Assembly (NCBI GenBank): GCA_023392395.1 | Contig: JAEVZE010000301.1 | Span: 1-8,853 of the forward strand | Reading direction: 5' to 3' | From: Bacillota bacterium | GTDB taxonomy: Bacteria > Bacillota > Clostridia > Christensenellales > Aristaeellaceae | Length of the DNA stretch: 8,853 bases | Part shown: positions 1 to 5,854 of the stretch, in pieces | Position numbering within the stretch: the stretch's first letter is position 1 | How the letters are laid out: the number at the start of each line of letters is the position of its first letter | Program-made: the position numbers and the translations under genes | The notes under the pieces: model-generated | Database searches by the model: none | Told to the model about the DNA's origin: nothing | The model's input: only the letters and a program-made list of their open reading frames with translations

Positions 1-1
1 G

Positions 2-739
2 GGCCTCCTGCTCAAGACGCTGGCCGCGGACGGAGCACTGCCCGGCTACGGCATCCCTCTGACCATTCTGTGCGGCATGGGGATCGGCGCGCTGGCCGGC
101 GCGTTCAACGGCATTCTGGTGTCGAAGATCAAGATCCCGCCGATCCTGGCCACCTTGGGCAGCTACGAGCTGTTCAACGGCATCGCCATCGTGCTGACCA
201 AGGGCAAGGCGGTTTCCAAGCTCCCCATGGCCTACTCCAACCTCGTGGCGGGCAAGCTGTTTAACGTGGTCCCGGCGCAGCTGCTGGTGTTCGTGCTGGT
301 GGCGGCGTTTGTCGGGTTTCTGCTGGCCCGCACCACCTACGGCCCGAAGCTGTACATGCTGGGCACCAGCGAGCGCGCGGCCCGGTTCAGCGGCCTGAAA
401 AATGACCGGCTGCTGATCAAGACCTATCTGCTGTCGGGCGTGTGCGCCGCACTGGGGGGGCTTGTGATGCTGGCCAACTACAATTCGGCCCGGGCCGAGT
501 ATGGCGCGGTCTACACGCTGCAGTGCGTCTTGATCGTGGTGCTGGGCGGCGTCAGCCCCACCGGCGGCAAGGGCAAGCTCTCCGGCGTCCTGTTGGCGAT
601 TTTGGTGCTCCAGATTCTCTCCTCCGGGCTCAACCGCTTCCCGGAGATCAACAGCTTCTTCATCCCGCTGATCTGGGGCGGCGTGCTGCTCATGGTCATG
701 GTGCTGAACTACTTCACCGAAAAAGGACAGCGCACGTAG
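2..739 (+). CDS. CUT2-type sugar ABC transporter permease (RbsC-like), 5' partial
   Basis: This is the C-terminal 245 residues of an inner-membrane permease of the branched-chain amino acid/ribose type (BPD_transp_2), which moves a monosaccharide or similar small ligand across the membrane with a periplasmic-type binding protein and a double-domain ATPase. The frame is open from base 2, so roughly 80 N-terminal residues are missing, judging from the usual 310-340. Visible hallmarks are the hydrophobic segment containing GALAGAFNGILVSKIKIPP, the family cytoplasmic loop GTSERAARFSGLKNDR, then TYLLSG and a VVLGGVSPTGGKGKLSG stretch typical of RbsC, LsrC/D and RhaP/Q proteins. It ends TEKGQRT before TAG. 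A terminator follows 39 bases downstream, so it is the last gene of an operon entering from the left. The sugar cannot be told from the permease alone; ribose, xylose, rhamnose and AI-2 are all possible. Confidence 0.9.
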   Translation, partial: GLLLKTLAADGALPGYGIPLTILCGMGIGALAGAFNGILVSKIKIPPILATLGSYELFNGIAIVLTKGKAVSKLPMAYSNLVAGKLFNVVPAQLLVFVLVAAFVGFLLARTTYGPKLYMLGTSERAARFSGLKNDRLLIKTYLLSGVCAALGGLVMLANYNSARAEYGAVYTLQCVLIVVLGGVSPTGGKGKLSGVLLAILVLQILSSGLNRFPEINSFFIPLIWGGVLLMVMVLNYFTEKGQRT

Positions 740-778
740 CAGAATATCGAAAAACTGCGAGGGTTTCTGACGCTCAGA

Positions 779-815
779 CCGGGCTGCCGCGAGGCAGCCC
801 GGCATTTTCATGCTT
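779..815 (+). terminator. Intrinsic terminator after the CUT2 permease
   Basis: A perfect 10-bp GC-rich stem, CCGGGCTGCC (779-788) with GGCAGCCCGG (793-802), closes a GCGA tetraloop of the stable GNRA class and is followed by a T-rich run (catttt...cttttctttg). It lies 39 bp after the permease stop and before the promoter of the next gene, which separates the two transcription units. Confidence 0.85.
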
Positions 816-835
816 TTCTTTGGGATTAACAGAAT

Positions 836-857
836 AATAGTTGCAAGTTCAACTATT
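836..857. promoter_or_regulatory. Probable MarR-type operator overlapping the -35 box
   Basis: A perfect dyad, AATAGTTG (836-843), six bases, CAACTATT (850-857), covers the -35 hexamer of the MFS promoter. An 8-bp arm with a short central spacer in a roughly 20-bp site is the usual form of MarR dimer operators. A MarR-family gene lies in the same operon, so the simplest reading is autorepression. Seen: dyad and overlap. Inferred: which protein binds. Confidence 0.65.
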
Positions 858-869
858 CAGGTCTATAAT
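841..869 (+). promoter_or_regulatory. Sigma-A promoter of the MFS-marR operon
   Basis: The -35 box TTGCAA (841-846) and a consensus -10 box TATAAT (864-869) are separated by exactly 17 bp. Transcription would begin near 876, giving a leader of about 60 nt to the start codon at 937. The site follows directly on the upstream terminator and sits in a local AT-rich island. Confidence 0.8.
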
Positions 870-936
870 GCCTGCGGTTTGAGATACTTCCCAATCGATC
901 CGTTCACGGGGAAGAAGCAGCAAAGAAGGCATGCGC

Positions 937-2187
937 ATGGCGCAGACAATCGTCCGAAAACCCAATCTCGGCAACCCGTTCGCCGCCCTCCGGCACAGGA
1001 ACTTCTGCTATTATGTCATCGGGATGACCATCTCCCTGGTGGGAACGTGGATGCAGAACATCGCGCAGCCCTGGCTGGCGTACAACATGACCAATTCGCC
1101 CTTTCTGATGAGCCTGGTGAGCGCGCTACAGTTTACGCCCGTGCTGCTGTTTTCGCTGTTCGCGGGCGTGTTGATCGACCGGTTTCCCAAGAAGAAGATC
1201 CTTTTGTTCACGCAGTCGGCGTCCCTGGTGATTACGCTGATTCTGGCGCTGCTTTCGTGGACGGGAAAAATCCAATACTGGCACCTGTTGGTGCTGGCGA
1301 CGGCGCTGGGCGTGGTCAACACCCTGGACATGCCCACGCGGCAGGCCTTTGTCGTGGAGCTGGTCGAGCGGGAGGACCTGATGAACGCGATCGCGCTGAA
1401 TTCGTCGGTCTTCAACCTGTGCAGAATCATCGGCCCCGCGATCGCCGGAGTGATCATGGCCTTCGCAGGGGTTTCAGCCTGCTTCTTCTTCAACTCCATC
1501 AGCTTCGCCGCGGTGCTGATCAGCCTGACCTTCATCAAGCCTCACGCCGTTCAAGCTGTCCGCAGGGAAGGCACTAGGGTCTTTACCGAGATCAAAGAGG
1601 GCCTGAAGTACATCCGCCGAAGCGATGTCCTGATGAATACGCTGCTCGTGGTGGCCGTGGTGGGCACGTTCGCGCCGAATTTCGGCGTGCTGATCCCCGT
1701 GTTCGCGAAGGAGATCTTGAATCAGCAGGAAACGGGCTATGGGCTGCTCATGTCCGCGATGGGGGCCGGATCGCTGCTCGGCTCGATCTTCATCGCCTCC
1801 ATGAGCCGATCCGGGCCTAAAAAGTTCATTCTGTTCGGCGTGCCGTTCATCGTGGGCGCGGCGCTGATCCTGACGGGGTATACCAGTTCCTATGCGTTGA
1901 CGGCCCTGTTTCTGGTCGTGACCGGCTTCTTTTTCGTGTCCTTCAGCTCCAACGCCAATTCCACCATGCAGCTGAATACGGACGACGCCTACAGGGGCCG
2001 GGTCATGAGCGCGTATACGCTGATTTTTTCCGGTTCCACCCCGATCGGCAACCTGTACGCGGGCGCTTTTTCCGAGCACTTCAGCGCGAGGATCGGCTTT
2101 GCCGCCTGCGGAATCATCATACTCGTCCTGATGGTTCCTCTGCTCTACAAAATCAAGGCCAGGAAACCCGTGCTGAATACGGACTGA
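937..2187 (+). CDS. MFS efflux transporter, MFS_3 / MefA-EntS type
   Basis: A 416-residue major facilitator protein, normal length for 12 membrane helices, expected to export a drug, siderophore or other small toxic compound by proton antiport. Family marks include GTWMQNIAQPWLAY in helix 1 (about residues 36-49), the loop 2-3 motif GVLIDRFPKKK (77-87), DMPTRQAFVVELV (131-143) and NAIALNSSVFN followed by RIIGPAIAG, all typical of the MefA/EntS-like group. ATG at 937 is chosen because AGAAGG (924-929) lies 7 bases before it; the in-frame ATG at 931 is only one base from that site. The gene is transcribed from the promoter at 841-869 and is followed after 18 bp by a marR-type regulator, the usual pairing for inducible multidrug efflux. 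The substrate cannot be deduced from the sequence; macrolide export is one family precedent only. Confidence 0.9.
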   Translation: MAQTIVRKPNLGNPFAALRHRNFCYYVIGMTISLVGTWMQNIAQPWLAYNMTNSPFLMSLVSALQFTPVLLFSLFAGVLIDRFPKKKILLFTQSASLVITLILALLSWTGKIQYWHLLVLATALGVVNTLDMPTRQAFVVELVEREDLMNAIALNSSVFNLCRIIGPAIAGVIMAFAGVSACFFFNSISFAAVLISLTFIKPHAVQAVRREGTRVFTEIKEGLKYIRRSDVLMNTLLVVAVVGTFAPNFGVLIPVFAKEILNQQETGYGLLMSAMGAGSLLGSIFIASMSRSGPKKFILFGVPFIVGAALILTGYTSSYALTALFLVVTGFFFVSFSSNANSTMQLNTDDAYRGRVMSAYTLIFSGSTPIGNLYAGAFSEHFSARIGFAACGIIILVLMVPLLYKIKARKPVLNTD

Positions 2188-2205
2188 ACGGAAAGGAGAA
2201 ACGCA

Positions 2206-2673
2206 TTGATCCATTTTGATCATTCCATCAGCCGGTGGATCGCCGCGCTGTACCGGTCGAGGAAAGGATACGTCAACAAACGGCTGGAACCCTATGGCAT
2301 CGGGAGCGGCCAGTTCATCTTCCTGATGACGCTGTACTGGAAGGATGGCTCGAGCCAGGAGAAGGTGGCCGACCACCTGAAAATCGACAAGACGACGACG
2401 GCGAAGGCCTTGAAAAAGCTGGAGGCCGCCGGCTTCGTGACCCGTGAAAAGGGCCCGGAGGACAAGCGAACCTACAAGGTCTTTTTGACGCCAAAGGCGC
2501 AGGAACTCATGCCGGTGATCTTTGACATCGTCAACCAGTGGGAAAACAAGGTGACGAAGAACATCCCGGAGGAGGAAAGCAGGATGCTTGAAAGCACCCT
2601 GCACAAAATGGTCGCAAACGCTTATGAAATCGCCAAGAGCGATTCGGAGGCGGACGGCGGGGCCGAAAAGTAG
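2206..2673 (+). CDS. MarR-family transcriptional regulator
   Basis: A 155-residue winged-helix repressor. The start is TTG, supported by AAAGGAG (2192-2198) 7 bases upstream, giving MIHFDHSISRWIAALYRS. The DNA-binding domain spans about residues 30-100: helix pair SSQEKVADHLKIDKTTTAKAL (turn and recognition helices), LEAAGFVTREKGPEDKRTYKVFLT (the wing, with the D-K/R-R signature) and LTPKAQEL. Flanking N- and C-terminal helices would form the dimer interface. It lies 18 bp after the efflux gene and shares its promoter. Members of this family usually bind small phenolic or lipophilic ligands and release DNA, so it probably represses this operon through the dyad at 836-857 and induces efflux when its ligand, perhaps the exported compound, is present. 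Ligand unknown. Confidence 0.9.
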   Translation: MIHFDHSISRWIAALYRSRKGYVNKRLEPYGIGSGQFIFLMTLYWKDGSSQEKVADHLKIDKTTTAKALKKLEAAGFVTREKGPEDKRTYKVFLTPKAQELMPVIFDIVNQWENKVTKNIPEEESRMLESTLHKMVANAYEIAKSDSEADGGAEK

Positions 2674-2736
2674 GGAAATCCCACCAAAGCCGCGCCCGCA
2701 CGCAGATTGCTGACAAACCCGGCGTTCCTTCCAATC

Positions 2737-2801
2737 GTTTCCGGCGACTCGTGCGCCGGAAACGTGTTTCTTCTACCAGTTCGCAAACTGGTGGAAGAAA
2801 C
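2737..2801. other. Two adjacent strong hairpins downstream of marR
   Basis: The first hairpin pairs 2736-2746 with 2754-2764 (11 bp, perfect, loop ACTCGTG). The second pairs 2766-2781 with 2786-2801 (16 bp with a single T-G wobble, loop CGCA). Only one base separates them. Neither is followed by a T run on either strand, so they are not classical terminators. They could stabilise the 3' ends of the converging transcripts, act as REP-like sites, or be remnants of a palindromic element. Confidence 0.6.
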
Positions 2802-2815
2802 AATACCACAACTCA

Positions 2816-2863
2816 GTGCGCCGCCCGGAAATTCCTTAGAATTTCAGGCGCACGCAGTTTTTC
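2816..2863 (+). terminator. Probable terminator of the MFS-marR operon
   Basis: A two-part stem, GTGCGCC (2816-2822) with GGCGCAC (2847-2853) and inside it GAAATTC (2828-2834) with GAATTTC (2839-2845) around a CTTA loop, is followed by GCAG and a TTTTTCTT tract from 2858. This is the only hairpin of the four in the convergent region with a T tract in the plus direction. An asymmetric internal loop of five bases against one makes it less regular than a textbook terminator. Confidence 0.65.
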
Positions 2864-2870
2864 TTCCCAC

Positions 2871-2903
2871 GCGATGAAAAGCCGCGAAGCGGATTTTCAT
2901 CGC
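2871..2903. terminator. Hairpin just past the AraC gene, possible minus-strand terminator
   Basis: GCGATGAAAA (2871-2880) pairs perfectly with TTTTCATCGC (2894-2903); within it CCGC and GCGG pair around GAA after one G/A mismatch. It begins 5 bp past the stop codon of the minus-strand AraC gene, the right place for its terminator. The sequence after the stem on the minus strand is GTGGGAAG, not T-rich, and the only T run lies within the stem, so termination would be weak or factor-assisted. Confidence 0.5.
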
Positions 2904-2908
2904 ACGCC

Positions 2909-3928
2909 TTATTTCCACGCGCCGCGGCGGGCCATGAATTGGATCCGGGAAGAATCCATGCTGTGCGGCCGGAGCGGGTTGTACAATTCATTGTGCCGGG
3001 GGCTGTCCTTGATGCCCGGAAGCTCGCTGACGGGCGGTGGCACGAACGCCTTGCCGGTGCGCTCCTTTCGAAAGACCGTCGGCGTGATGCCGATCATATG
3101 TGCAAAGACCTTGCTGAAGTAGTTGTCGCTGCGGAAGCCCACCTGTTTTGCCACGTCGGCGACGGACAAATCCGTCTCCACCAGAAACTGCATACCGTAA
3201 AACAGGCGCGTGTAGACGATCCATTCGGTCAGCGTATAACCGGTGATGTCCATGAAGATGCGCGCCAGGTGCCGGTAGCTGATCGAGTGCATGCGCGCAA
3301 GCAATTCGACGTTGATGTCGGTCATGTACATCGTCGTGATCGACATGATGACGTTTTCCACCAGGTCCCGGTCGTTGATGACGCGCGGCTTGACCGCATG
3401 CGCCTCCACGTTTCCATCCTTTCGGAAATCGTCCGCCACACGGATCAAAAGCCGGATGAAGTCCAGCGGCGCGTACTCCGGCAGGTAGTCCGGCTCTGGC
3501 TTGGACAGCATTTCGGTGATCACGGGATCGGAGAGCGGCACGAAATGCGTCTTGGACAGCGCAGCCAGCAGCTTGTCCGCCACCGGCGCGACATTTTCTG
3601 GGCACTCCGTTTTCTTTGCCGTAAAGCGGATCACGACGGCCCGCTGGTCGTAGCCCGGGTAATCGTCGTGGCCGTGCAGCACGTTCGGAGGCATCAGCGT
3701 GAAGTCGCCCTCGCTGTTGACCTGCTCATGCCCAAGTACGGACATGAACTGCCTGCCCTCCAGCAGCAGCAGGAATTCGTAGAAATCGTGGAAGTGGGGC
3801 GGCGTCTTCGTGCCCGGCGGGTTGATCAGCATGGAGATGTTGGAACAGTATACGGCTAGATCGGCAAACTGGATGGTTCGTCCCGTCGCCGGCTGGAGCT
3901 GAATGACCCGCGCCTCCACCGGATGCAT
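2909..3928 (-). CDS. AraC-family transcriptional regulator with N-terminal cupin sensor
   Basis: A 339-residue regulator, longer than the usual 280-300. The N-terminal half is a cupin-type ligand-binding domain, with PPHFHDFYEFLLLLEG (about residues 43-58, His45, His47, Glu51) and GDFTLMPPNVLHGH. The C-terminal double helix-turn-helix runs from about residue 195 to 286: first HTH NVELLARMHSISYRHLARIF, second LSVADVAKQVGFRSDNYFSKVF, then the family ending GITPTVFRKER. The ATG at 3928 is chosen because GGAGG (3941-3937) lies 8 bases before it; an upstream TTG (3943) and ATG (3934) overlap or abut that site. About 50 residues, proline-containing and basic, follow the HTH, which is unusual. It is divergent from the carbohydrate unit and is most likely its activator, responding to the imported sugar; it may also control itself. 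Confidence 0.92.
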   Translation of the reverse strand: MHPVEARVIQLQPATGRTIQFADLAVYCSNISMLINPPGTKTPPHFHDFYEFLLLLEGRQFMSVLGHEQVNSEGDFTLMPPNVLHGHDDYPGYDQRAVVIRFTAKKTECPENVAPVADKLLAALSKTHFVPLSDPVITEMLSKPEPDYLPEYAPLDFIRLLIRVADDFRKDGNVEAHAVKPRVINDRDLVENVIMSITTMYMTDINVELLARMHSISYRHLARIFMDITGYTLTEWIVYTRLFYGMQFLVETDLSVADVAKQVGFRSDNYFSKVFAHMIGITPTVFRKERTGKAFVPPPVSELPGIKDSPRHNELYNPLRPHSMDSSRIQFMARRGAWK

Positions 3929-3950
3929 ATCCATCACCTCCAATGTCGAC

Positions 3951-3979
3951 AGTATACACCTGTGACGACATTTGGTAAA
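3951..3979 (-). promoter_or_regulatory. Candidate promoter of the AraC gene
   Basis: On the minus strand, TTTACC (3979-3974) and TATACT (3956-3951) are spaced 17 bp. Transcription would begin near 3944, giving a very short leader that still includes the GGAGG site at 3941-3937. A perfect palindrome (3968-3982) overlaps the -35 box. A TTGACA lies further upstream at 4024-4019 but has no good -10 partner. Confidence 0.6.
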
Positions 3980-3982
3980 TGT
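3968..3982. promoter_or_regulatory. Palindrome over the AraC -35 box
   Basis: ACATTT (3968-3973), three bases, AAATGT (3977-3982) form a perfect dyad covering the putative -35 hexamer of the AraC promoter. It is placed where a repressor, possibly AraC itself, would block transcription. A 6-bp arm could arise by chance in AT-rich DNA. Confidence 0.35.
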
Positions 3983-4042
3983 AAATAGCTGCCATAACGG
4001 TGCAGAATCATGCCGAGCTTGTCAATTATCCATTACACGCGG

Positions 4043-4118
4043 GCATAAATTTATAGGCTAGATTATGCTATTCTTCCAATAAATCCAGCGTCGTTTATTG
4101 AAATATTCATGCGTTTCA
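4043..4118. promoter_or_regulatory. Cluster of dyads in the AraC-SBP divergent region
   Basis: Three inverted repeats lie close together between the two divergent promoters: GCATAA (4043-4048) with TTATGC (4063-4068), 14-base spacer; CAATAAA (4077-4083) with TTTATTG (4094-4100), 10-base spacer; TGAAA (4099-4103) with TTTCA (4114-4118), 10-base spacer. GCATAA recurs at 4138-4143. The stretch is clearly more AT-rich than the genes around it. These are candidate regulator sites only; AraC proteins more often use direct repeats, and short dyads are easily found in such DNA. Confidence 0.35.
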
Positions 4119-4168
4119 CCCGTCTGATAAAAAGATGGCATAACTTTACCCACGCATTCCCCCGGAAT

Positions 4169-4198
4169 GGCAGAATGGTACATTTACACTATTCTGCC
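4169..4198. promoter_or_regulatory. Inverted repeat spanning the -35 box, candidate AraC-regulator site
   Basis: GGCAGAAT (4169-4176) and ATTCTGCC (4191-4198) are a perfect 8-bp inverted repeat with start-to-start distance of 22 bp, about two helical turns, and the -35 box lies in the spacer. GCAGAAT occurs a third time at 4002-4008, toward the AraC gene. Immediately upstream GAATGG is repeated directly (4165-4170 and 4173-4178). The position suits a sugar-responsive regulator of the operon. Binding is inferred. Confidence 0.5.
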
Positions 4199-4211
4199 TG
4201 AATGCTATACT
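4183..4211 (+). promoter_or_regulatory. Promoter of the binding-protein/permease operon
   Basis: TTTACA (4183-4188) and TATACT (4206-4211) are 17 bp apart, and TGC just before the -10 box gives an extended -10 element. Transcription would start near 4218, about 215 nt before the start codon of the solute-binding protein. No comparably good plus-strand promoter was seen nearer the gene. Confidence 0.7.
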
Positions 4212-4217
4212 GCGGTT

Positions 4218-4433
4218 GTTTCCGGGAGGCGGCCAAAGCGCGGCAGGAAATCCGCTGGGGCGGGCCGGGCGCACCGCCGGAATCCGGTCCTTTTGCCCCC
4301 GCGGCGGCGCGGTCGGGCACAGTTCTGTTCACGGCACGCAATGGACTTCTTAAAACCCGATGCGCACGGGTTTCGTAAAGGGTCCGGCGGCCGTACAGAT
4401 ATCGGGAAACACAAGACCAAAGGAGGATTCACC
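4218..4433 (+). other. Long leader of the SBP operon, no gene seen
   Basis: The segment between the predicted transcription start and the start codon is GC-rich and carries no supported gene. It contains a hairpin, AAACCCG (4353-4359) with CGGGTTT (4367-4373), and a shorter CCGG-type stem near 4277-4288 followed by TCCTTTTG. I recognise no known riboswitch or T-box. An ATG at 4341 is in frame with the binding protein but has no ribosome binding site. The leader ends with AGGAGG (4421-4426), 7 bases before the true start. Confidence 0.45.
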
Positions 4434-5756
4434 ATGAAGCGAATCATGAGTCTGTTCCTGGCGCTGGTCCTTTCGATCGGCACGTGCATGGTGGCCATCG
4501 CCGAAGACAAGGGCGAGCCCACCGTCACCGCCGACAGCGTCGGCTACGACGACGCGACCATCGAATTGACCTGGCTGCCGCAGGAGGCGTTCGACTCCGC
4601 CAACAAGCCCGTCGCCGACTATTTCAAGGCCAAGGCGGTCGAGTTCGTCAAGAAACACCCCGAAGTCCGCATCAAGATCACCGCGCAGACCGTGAACATC
4701 CAGGACGCGATGGCCAAGCTCCTGACCCAGGCCGCAGCCGGCAACGCCCCGGACCTGGCCTCCGTCGACAGCTTCGTGCTGCCCAGCTACTACCCCTACC
4801 TCCAGAACGTGACCGACGTGTTCAACGAGCGCGGCCTCAAAGTGGACAGCTGGTTCCCCTTCGCCCAGCAGGCGATGGTTCGGGACGGCGAAGTCAAGGC
4901 GATGTGGATTGACACCGACGTCCGCGCGCTGTACTACCAGAAGGCCCTGATCCCCACGGCCCCCAAGACCTGGGGCGAAGTGTTCACCACCATGGCGGGC
5001 CTGAAGGACCAGGGCTACATGTTCCTGTATCCGGCCGGCAAGAACGAGACGACCTCCTGTGACATCTGGCCGCTGTACTGGTCGCTGGGCGGCAAGATCG
5101 TGGACGACTCCGGCAAGCCCATCTTCAATGAGGGCGAGAACCGCGACAAGATGCTGTCCCTGTTCAACACACTCAAGAAGACCATCGACGACGGTATCAC
5201 CCCCACCCGCGTCACCTCCTTCATGACCGACGGCGACGTCAACGCGGACGTGCTGACCGGCAAGGTTGCCATGTTCGTGGGCGGCAGCTGGGTCGCCACC
5301 CAGCTGGCCCAGGTGATGGGCAAGGACGCCTTCAACGCCATGTATGACATCACCACCTTCCCGGCGATGGACGGCGGCGAAGTCAAGACCTGCTGCGGCG
5401 GCTGGACCTGCGGCGTGTTCGCCAAGGACGACGTGAAGCGCAAGCTGGCGGCGGAACTGGCCATCGACGTGTACATCAGCGACGAGGGCATGGACGGCTA
5501 CACCACCGCCACCGGCAACCTGCCCTGCCGCGCGGACCTGTACGAAGTGGAGCGCTTCCAGACCGACGCCACCGCCCAGGGCTTCAAAAACGCTCTGGCC
5601 TACGGCGAAGTCCGCCCCGGCGTTGAGATCTACAACTTCATCTCCACCGAGTTCCAGGTTGCGATCTCCGATGTGATCACCGGCGTCGCCACCCCCGAAC
5701 AGGCGCTGGACACCATGGCGGCCAACGTGGACGCCGAGTACGCGAAGAAATCCTAA
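4434..5756 (+). CDS. Extracellular solute-binding protein of a CUT1 sugar ABC transporter
   Basis: A 440-residue SBP_bac_1/8-type protein that captures an oligosaccharide or glycoside outside the cell and delivers it to the two permeases that follow. The start at 4434 has AGGAGG 7 bases upstream and opens a clear signal peptide, MKRIMSLFLALVLSIGTCMVAIA, with likely cleavage before Glu24. Cys18 follows IGT, a poor lipobox, so lipoprotein anchoring is possible but not convincing. Family features include APDLASVD, TAPKTWGEVFTTM, GKVAMFVGGSW, a CCGGWTCG cysteine-rich turn, LPCRADLY and a C-terminal VITGVATPEQALDTMAANVD. Codons end in C or G much more consistently than in the neighbouring permeases, which suggests high expression. 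Context with a GH38 enzyme suggests a mannose-containing ligand; the protein itself does not show this. Confidence 0.92.
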   Translation: MKRIMSLFLALVLSIGTCMVAIAEDKGEPTVTADSVGYDDATIELTWLPQEAFDSANKPVADYFKAKAVEFVKKHPEVRIKITAQTVNIQDAMAKLLTQAAAGNAPDLASVDSFVLPSYYPYLQNVTDVFNERGLKVDSWFPFAQQAMVRDGEVKAMWIDTDVRALYYQKALIPTAPKTWGEVFTTMAGLKDQGYMFLYPAGKNETTSCDIWPLYWSLGGKIVDDSGKPIFNEGENRDKMLSLFNTLKKTIDDGITPTRVTSFMTDGDVNADVLTGKVAMFVGGSWVATQLAQVMGKDAFNAMYDITTFPAMDGGEVKTCCGGWTCGVFAKDDVKRKLAAELAIDVYISDEGMDGYTTATGNLPCRADLYEVERFQTDATAQGFKNALAYGEVRPGVEIYNFISTEFQVAISDVITGVATPEQALDTMAANVDAEYAKKS

Positions 5757-5777
5757 CGGCTGAAACCAAACCATCCG

Positions 5778-5811
5778 CGGGATGCGCGCAAGGCTCCTTG
5801 CGCGCATCCCG
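5778..5811 (+). other. Intercistronic hairpin between binding protein and permease
   Basis: A perfect stem of 15-16 bp, GGGATGCGCGCAAGG (5779-5793) with its complement (5796-5810) plus an outer C-G pair, has a minimal loop and starts 21 bp after the binding-protein stop. It is followed by GGCGGCGTATTTCC, not a T run, so it is unlikely to terminate alone. Hairpins here in malE-malF-type operons protect the upstream message from 3' decay and raise binding-protein levels over permeases; that role is inferred. Confidence 0.7.
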
Positions 5812-5854
5812 GCGGCGTATTTCCATTACGCATCCTCCCGAAGGGGTGAAGCCC

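Noticed and set aside
1474..2604. 376-codon open frame on the minus strand opposite the MFS and MarR genes
   Set aside because: Low-complexity His/Arg/Asp/Gln-rich translation without family features; both plus-strand genes are clear.
2751..3122. 123-codon plus-strand open frame in the convergent region
   Set aside because: It consists of hairpin sequence and the antisense of the AraC 3' end, with no ribosome binding site and no domain.
4000..4024. TTGACA on the minus strand at 4024-4019 as the AraC -35 box
   Set aside because: No acceptable -10 hexamer lies 16-18 bp downstream; the TTTACC/TATACT pair nearer the gene is better spaced.
4109..4119. Possible CcpA (cre) catabolite-repression site near TGCGTTTCA
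   Set aside because: Only the right half resembles the consensus and the spacing between CG and CA is one base short, so it does not meet the pattern.
4167..4433. In-frame ATG at 4167 that would add 89 residues to the binding protein
   Set aside because: It lies upstream of the predicted transcription start, has no ribosome binding site, and would bury the signal peptide. AGGAGG before 4434 decides the start.
4350..5807. 485-codon open frame on the minus strand opposite the SBP gene
   Set aside because: Its product is a Gly/Val/His/Asp-rich string with no recognisable domain, as expected for the antisense frame of a GC-rich gene. The plus strand has a ribosome binding site, signal peptide and family motifs.
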